Source: Robiginitomaculum sp. (GTDB lineage Bacteria > Pseudomonadota > Alphaproteobacteria > Caulobacterales > Maricaulaceae). Taken from it: DNA of 8,409 nt. Below the pieces are notes generated by a model. It did no database searches. It had not been told where the DNA came from and worked only from the letters and a program-made list of their open reading frames with translations. Position numbers and translations under genes: made by a program. Position 1 is the first letter of the stretch; the number at the start of each line of letters is the position of its first letter. Shown here piece after piece: positions 6,490 through 8,409 of this stretch. The stretch covers positions 1 through 8,409 of the forward strand of contig JALWUB010000071.1 of the NCBI GenBank assembly GCA_026993275.1. Reading direction: 5' to 3'.

Positions 6490-7560
6490 GTGAAAAAGCC
6501 CCGTTTTCGCGTCATCGATACTGGCTTGCGCTCGGGCCGCGAGAACATCGCCTTTGATGCGGCCATGGTGGAGGCGCACCAGGCCGGGGAAATCCCCGAC
6601 ACCATCCATTACATCCATTTCAAGCCGGTGGCCTTGCTGGGCCGCCACCAGGCCTTGTCCCAGGAAATCCGGCAGGACGCATGCGCTGCGCGCGGCGTGC
6701 AAGTCGGGCGGCGCATTACTGGCGGCGGGGCGATCTATCTGGACGAGGGCCAGCTGGGCTGGGCGCTGGTCATGCACCGCAAGACCCTGGGGCTGGGGGA
6801 TCTGGGCAAGACCGCGCAAACCATCTGCGAGGCAGCCGCGGCAGGGCTTTCAAAACTGGGCATCGAGGCCCGTTTCCGGCCGCGCAATGACATCGAGGTT
6901 GATGGGCGCAAGATCTCCGGCACGGGCGGCTTCTTCGATGGGGATACGCTGATCTATCAGGGCACGGTGCTGGTGGATGTCGATCCGGAGGCCATGTTTG
7001 CCGTGCTCAATGTGGCCCGCGCCAAGCTGGCACGCAAAAATCTGGACAGCGCCGCCGACCGCATCACCAGCCTGCGGGCCCTGCTGGGCCGGCGCACCCC
7101 CGCCATGCCGGTCATTCAGGATGCCCTGACGCGCGGTTTCGAGGAGGTGCTGGGGCTTGAGGCCGTGCCCGGTGCGGTCACTCCGGCCGAGGAAGCGCGC
7201 GCGCAAGCGCTGTATGAGGACGAGATCGGCACGGATGATTTTGTGGCCGAAATTGACGACCCGGCGCGCGAAACCGGTGTTCTGGCGGGCAGCCATACGG
7301 GGCAGGGCGGCACGGTGCAGGCCTTTGTGCGCCTGGAGGGGGCACGCAATGAACGCCTGCGGGAAGTGCTGCTGACCGGGGACTTTTTCATCACCCCGCC
7401 GCGCCTGGTCTATGATCTGGAAGCGAGCTTGCGGCGCGTGGCGGTCACGGACGTGGAGCGGCATGTTGCGCAGTTTTTTGCAGACGCGCAGGCCAGCATG
7501 ATGAGCATTGCGCCGGATGATTTTGCCAGGGCCATCCTGAATGCCTGCGAGGTGCAGTAA
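6490..7560 (+). CDS. slplA: sLpl(AB)-type lipoate-protein ligase
   Basis: A 356-residue LplA-family enzyme that activates lipoate or octanoate as the acyl-AMP and transfers it to a lysine of a carrier protein. The substrate-binding loop is RRITGGGAIYLDEGQLGW (74-91). The catalytic lysine is K141 in GRKISGTGGFFDG, preceded by the RPRND motif (130-134). The N-terminal catalytic domain covers about 1-250. A C-terminal accessory region (about 255-356, with GDFFITPPRLVYDLE) corresponds to the LplB part, so both domains are fused, as in the sulfur-oxidiser-specific sLpl(AB) ligases. Together with LipS1 and LipS2 it makes a self-contained lipoylation route for LbpA. The start codon is GTG at 6490, 3 bases after the preceding stop; no good ribosome site is seen, implying coupling. 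A general lipoate ligase acting on dehydrogenase E2 or GcvH is less likely here. Confidence 0.86.
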   Translation: MKKPRFRVIDTGLRSGRENIAFDAAMVEAHQAGEIPDTIHYIHFKPVALLGRHQALSQEIRQDACAARGVQVGRRITGGGAIYLDEGQLGWALVMHRKTLGLGDLGKTAQTICEAAAAGLSKLGIEARFRPRNDIEVDGRKISGTGGFFDGDTLIYQGTVLVDVDPEAMFAVLNVARAKLARKNLDSAADRITSLRALLGRRTPAMPVIQDALTRGFEEVLGLEAVPGAVTPAEEARAQALYEDEIGTDDFVAEIDDPARETGVLAGSHTGQGGTVQAFVRLEGARNERLREVLLTGDFFITPPRLVYDLEASLRRVAVTDVERHVAQFFADAQASMMSIAPDDFARAILNACEVQ

Positions 7561-7567
7561 GACAGGT

Positions 7568-7595
7568 CACAAATTCGTGTCCCCCTGCACAAATT
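7568..7595 (+). repeat. direct repeat CACAAATT, two copies 20 bp apart
   Basis: CACAAATT occurs at 7568-7575 and again at 7588-7595, a 20-base offset that places both on the same face of the helix. They lie in the 90-base gap before the CFA synthase gene, and the second overlaps the candidate -35. They could be an activator or repressor site, or chance. Confidence 0.35.
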
Positions 7596-7614
7596 GGCGC
7601 AAACCTTCTAGACT
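7586..7614 (+). promoter_or_regulatory. weak candidate promoter for the CFA synthase gene
   Basis: TGCACA (7586-7591) and TAGACT (7609-7614) are 17 bases apart, each matching consensus at about 4/6 positions. No terminator is visible between the ligase stop (7560) and this point, so read-through from the lipoate operon cannot be excluded. Confidence 0.3.
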
Positions 7615-7650
7615 GCTCGCATCCTGGTGCAACAAGCCAACGGGGCGGGC

Positions 7651-8409
7651 ATGTTTCCTTTATCAACCCTTTTGAACAAGCTGATCAGCCGCGGCACCTT
7701 GCGGGTGCGCGATCACAAGGGCGTGCTGCACACCTATGCCGGCACGCCGGCCGAGCCGGTGGTGACCATCCATCTGACCGATCCCCGGCTCTATACGCGC
7801 CTGGTGCTCAAGCCCGATATTGCCGCGGCAGAGGCCTATATGGATGGCACGCTGGTGTTTGAGGACGGCACCACCTTGCTGGATTTTCTCACCCTGATGG
7901 TGATGAACTCCCAGAATCTGAAGCGTCATCCGGTGCAGAACGTGGTGCGGCGCGCCCGCAAGGCACTGAAGCGTTTTCACGAATTCAACCCGGTCGCCAG
8001 GGCCCGGCAGAATGCGGCGCACCATTATGACCTGACCGAAGAACTGTATCGCATGTTTCTTGATGACGACATGCAGTATTCGTGCGGCTATTTCGTGCAT
8101 CCCGAAACCGATACGCTGGAACAGGCGCAACTGGCCAAGAAGCGCCGCATTGCCGCCAAGCTGGACCTGAAAGACGGCATGAGTGTGCTCGACATCGGCT
8201 GCGGCTGGGGCGGCATGGGGCTGTATCTGGCGCAGGTCGCCAATGTGCAGGTGACCGGCATTGCCCTGGCCAGGGAACAGCTGCGCGTTGCCAATGCGCG
8301 GGCGGAAGAGATGGGACTGTCGGACCGGGTGCGCTTTGAATACCAGGATTACCGCGAGGTCACCGACCAGTATGACCGCATCGTCTCGGTGGGCATGATC
8401 GAGCATGTC
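7651..8409 (+). CDS. cfa: cyclopropane-fatty-acyl-phospholipid synthase (3' end cut by window edge)
   Basis: The first 253 residues are present and the frame is open at the window end; family members are usually about 380-430 residues. The enzyme transfers a methylene group from SAM to the double bond of unsaturated acyl chains in membrane phospholipids. Residues 1-110 form the small N-terminal lipid-binding region of the family. HHYDLTEELYRMFLDDDMQYSCGYF (shortened: HYDLTEELY at 125-133, QYSCGYF at 142-148) is the characteristic lead-in to the methyltransferase domain. VLDIGCGWGG (179-188) is the SAM-binding loop, and MIEHV at the edge is a conserved active-site segment. The start ATG at 7651 gives MFPLSTLLNK; only a GGGGCGGG stretch precedes it as a possible ribosome site. 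It probably has no link to the sulfur locus. A related SAM-dependent fatty-acid methyltransferase cannot be excluded without the C-terminus. Confidence 0.88.
   Translation, partial: MFPLSTLLNKLISRGTLRVRDHKGVLHTYAGTPAEPVVTIHLTDPRLYTRLVLKPDIAAAEAYMDGTLVFEDGTTLLDFLTLMVMNSQNLKRHPVQNVVRRARKALKRFHEFNPVARARQNAAHHYDLTEELYRMFLDDDMQYSCGYFVHPETDTLEQAQLAKKRRIAAKLDLKDGMSVLDIGCGWGGMGLYLAQVANVQVTGIALAREQLRVANARAEEMGLSDRVRFEYQDYREVTDQYDRIVSVGMIEHV

Noticed and set aside
4873..6819. 648-codon minus-strand open frame opposite lipS2, the coiled-coil gene and the start of the ligase
   Set aside because: Its His/Ala/Arg/Gly-rich composition is typical of an antisense shadow in high-GC DNA. It spans three convincing genes on the other strand and has no recognisable domain.
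1..8409. CRISPR array, tRNA, rRNA, insertion sequence or attachment site
   Set aside because: No regularly spaced repeats, cloverleaf, transposase-like coding or flanking terminal repeats were noticed on either strand by eye.

Overview
The window is about 60-65% GC by eye, densely coded and has short intergenic gaps. It looks like part of an alphaproteobacterial chromosome, although no rRNA or other taxonomic marker is present. Nearly all of it is one functional neighbourhood: the edge of a sulfur-oxidising heterodisulfide-reductase-like (sHdr) locus joined to a lipoate-assembly block of the LipS1/LipT/LipS2/sLpl(AB) type. That gene set was described in recent years in sulfur oxidisers such as Hyphomicrobium denitrificans. 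It is expected to load lipoate on the sHdr partner LbpA, a GcvH-like lipoate-binding protein.

Layout. On the minus strand, reading leftwards, come a GATase1-fold protein (2698-1997), a DsrE3C-type sulfurtransferase (1832-1455), sHdrC1 with two 4Fe-4S motifs (1440-697), and sHdrB1 (672 to the left edge, truncated). Genes for sHdrA, a small conserved protein, sHdrC2, sHdrB2 and LbpA would be expected beyond base 1. A 93-bp divergent promoter region separates this from the plus-strand genes: lipS1 (2792-3826), lipT (3814-4893), lipS2 (4924-6216), a small coiled-coil protein (6262-6486) and a lipoate-protein ligase (6490-7560). A cyclopropane-fatty-acyl-phospholipid synthase (7651 to the right edge, truncated) follows and looks like ordinary flanking sequence.

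How the genes work together (family knowledge plus inference). The ligase attaches octanoate or lipoate to the carrier protein. LipS2 and LipS1 are two radical-SAM enzymes that together insert the two sulfur atoms, and LipT is a flavoprotein thought to supply electrons. The lipoyl carrier then serves the cytoplasmic sHdr complex, which oxidises protein-bound sulfane sulfur towards sulfite. DsrE3C feeds sulfur in.

The core system is recognisable, not new. The parts worth a second look are: the GATase-like protein, which lacks both the nucleophile Cys and the catalytic Glu; a perfect 7-2-7 bp palindrome placed exactly between -35 and -10 of the dsrE promoter, with an 8-bp piece repeated at the -10 of the lipS1 promoter; the unexplained coiled-coil gene inside the lipoate operon; and the degenerate cysteine pattern in the visible part of sHdrB1.
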